In this document: positions 6,420 through 6,533 of the stretch, one piece after another
How positions within the stretch are numbered: the first letter of the stretch is position 1
Layout: every line of letters starts with the position of its first letter
Source: Deltaproteobacteria bacterium
Lineage (GTDB): Bacteria > Desulfobacterota > Desulfobacteria > Desulfobacterales > JAUVGT01
Length of the DNA stretch: 6,533 nucleotides
Direction: 5' to 3'
NCBI GenBank assembly: GCA_030593645.1
Contig: JAUVGT010000280.1
Location: forward strand, 1-6,533
The notes under the pieces: model-generated
Seen by the model: only the letters and a program-made list of their open reading frames with translations
What the model was told of the DNA's origin: nothing
The model's database searches: none
Made by a program: the position numbers and the translations under genes

Positions 6420-6533
6420 TTATTTTTTTAACAAAGGTTTCTTTGAAACCGCTTCTAAAAATTTGATGACGTGTCTGATGAATTCATCCGGTTTTTCCAG
6501 AGCCATCATGTGGCCGGCGCCATCAATAACCAT
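6420..6533 (-). CDS. Alpha/beta-hydrolase fold protein, C-terminal fragment (cut by window edge)
   Basis: Only the last 37 residues are in the window. They contain VIDGAGHMMALEKPDEF, then a helix ending HVIKFLEAVS and a Lys-rich tail, stopping at TAA (6422-6420). GAGH followed by LEKP is the classic end of alpha/beta-hydrolases of the PcaD/epoxide hydrolase/lipase-like group. The His is the catalytic-triad histidine, and the partner Ser and Asp would lie beyond the window. The ATG at the very edge is almost certainly an internal Met. The gene converges on the ribonuclease gene with 18 bases between stops. Substrate cannot be told from this piece. Confidence 0.8.
   Translation of the reverse strand: MVIDGAGHMMALEKPDEFIRHVIKFLEAVSKKPLLKK
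6436..6450. repeat. Small perfect inverted repeat between the convergent genes (possible weak terminator)
   Basis: GGTTTC-TTT-GAAACC forms a 6-bp stem with a 3-nt loop inside the last codons of the hydrolase fragment, about 35 bases past the ribonuclease stop. In the plus direction it is followed by mixed sequence rather than a T-run, and the T-run at 6423-6429 lies before it. It is therefore a poor intrinsic terminator and may be chance. Confidence 0.25.

Overview
The window looks like ordinary chromosome from a Gram-negative bacterium, most likely a deltaproteobacterium of the Desulfobacterales type (Desulfobacterota). That placement is inference. It rests on moderate GC by eye, a palindromic TCGTAAAAAGT...ACTTTTTACGA repeat of a kind I associate with those genomes, and the style of the proteins. 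No rRNA, tRNA, CRISPR, insertion sequence or phage gene was seen.

Layout from left to right. Positions 1-301 hold no gene. They carry a long imperfect palindrome (3-113), and a further copy of its terminal motif lies just beyond (129-143). Two minus-strand genes follow, transcribed from about 4.04 kb down to 302. Both encode full half-size ABC exporters: an upstream 582-residue subunit (2293-4041) and a downstream 663-residue subunit (302-2293). They are joined by a TAATG stop/start overlap. Positions 4042-4397 form a divergent intergenic region with weak promoter candidates in both directions. On the minus strand this region also has a small open frame whose stop overlaps the transporter start (ATGA). 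On the plus strand, 4398-6401 (possibly from 4362) encodes an RNB-domain exoribonuclease. At the right edge, 6420-6533 is the 3' end of a minus-strand alpha/beta-hydrolase-like gene that converges on the ribonuclease gene.

The two ABC proteins make best sense as one heterodimeric exporter of the BmrC/BmrD (YheI/YheH) type. The 582-residue subunit has a normal LSGGQ signature but Asp in place of the catalytic Walker B Glu. The 663-residue subunit has the catalytic Glu but a degraded signature (ISSGE). Together they would form one working and one degenerate ATP site. The 663-residue subunit also carries a polar insertion of about 75 residues between TM1 and TM2, predicted to face the periplasm.

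The ribonuclease keeps all four catalytic aspartates. Its architecture, with an N-terminal small beta domain, a short linker before HAGLGLDAY and a reduced C-terminal OB-like tail, resembles the cyanobacterial/plastid RNase II branch more than E. coli RNase II or RNase R. No functional link between the exporter and the ribonuclease is visible. Nothing here is clearly a new defence or mobile system. The most unusual items are the palindromic repeat, the asymmetric ATPase pair and the possible leader ORF.
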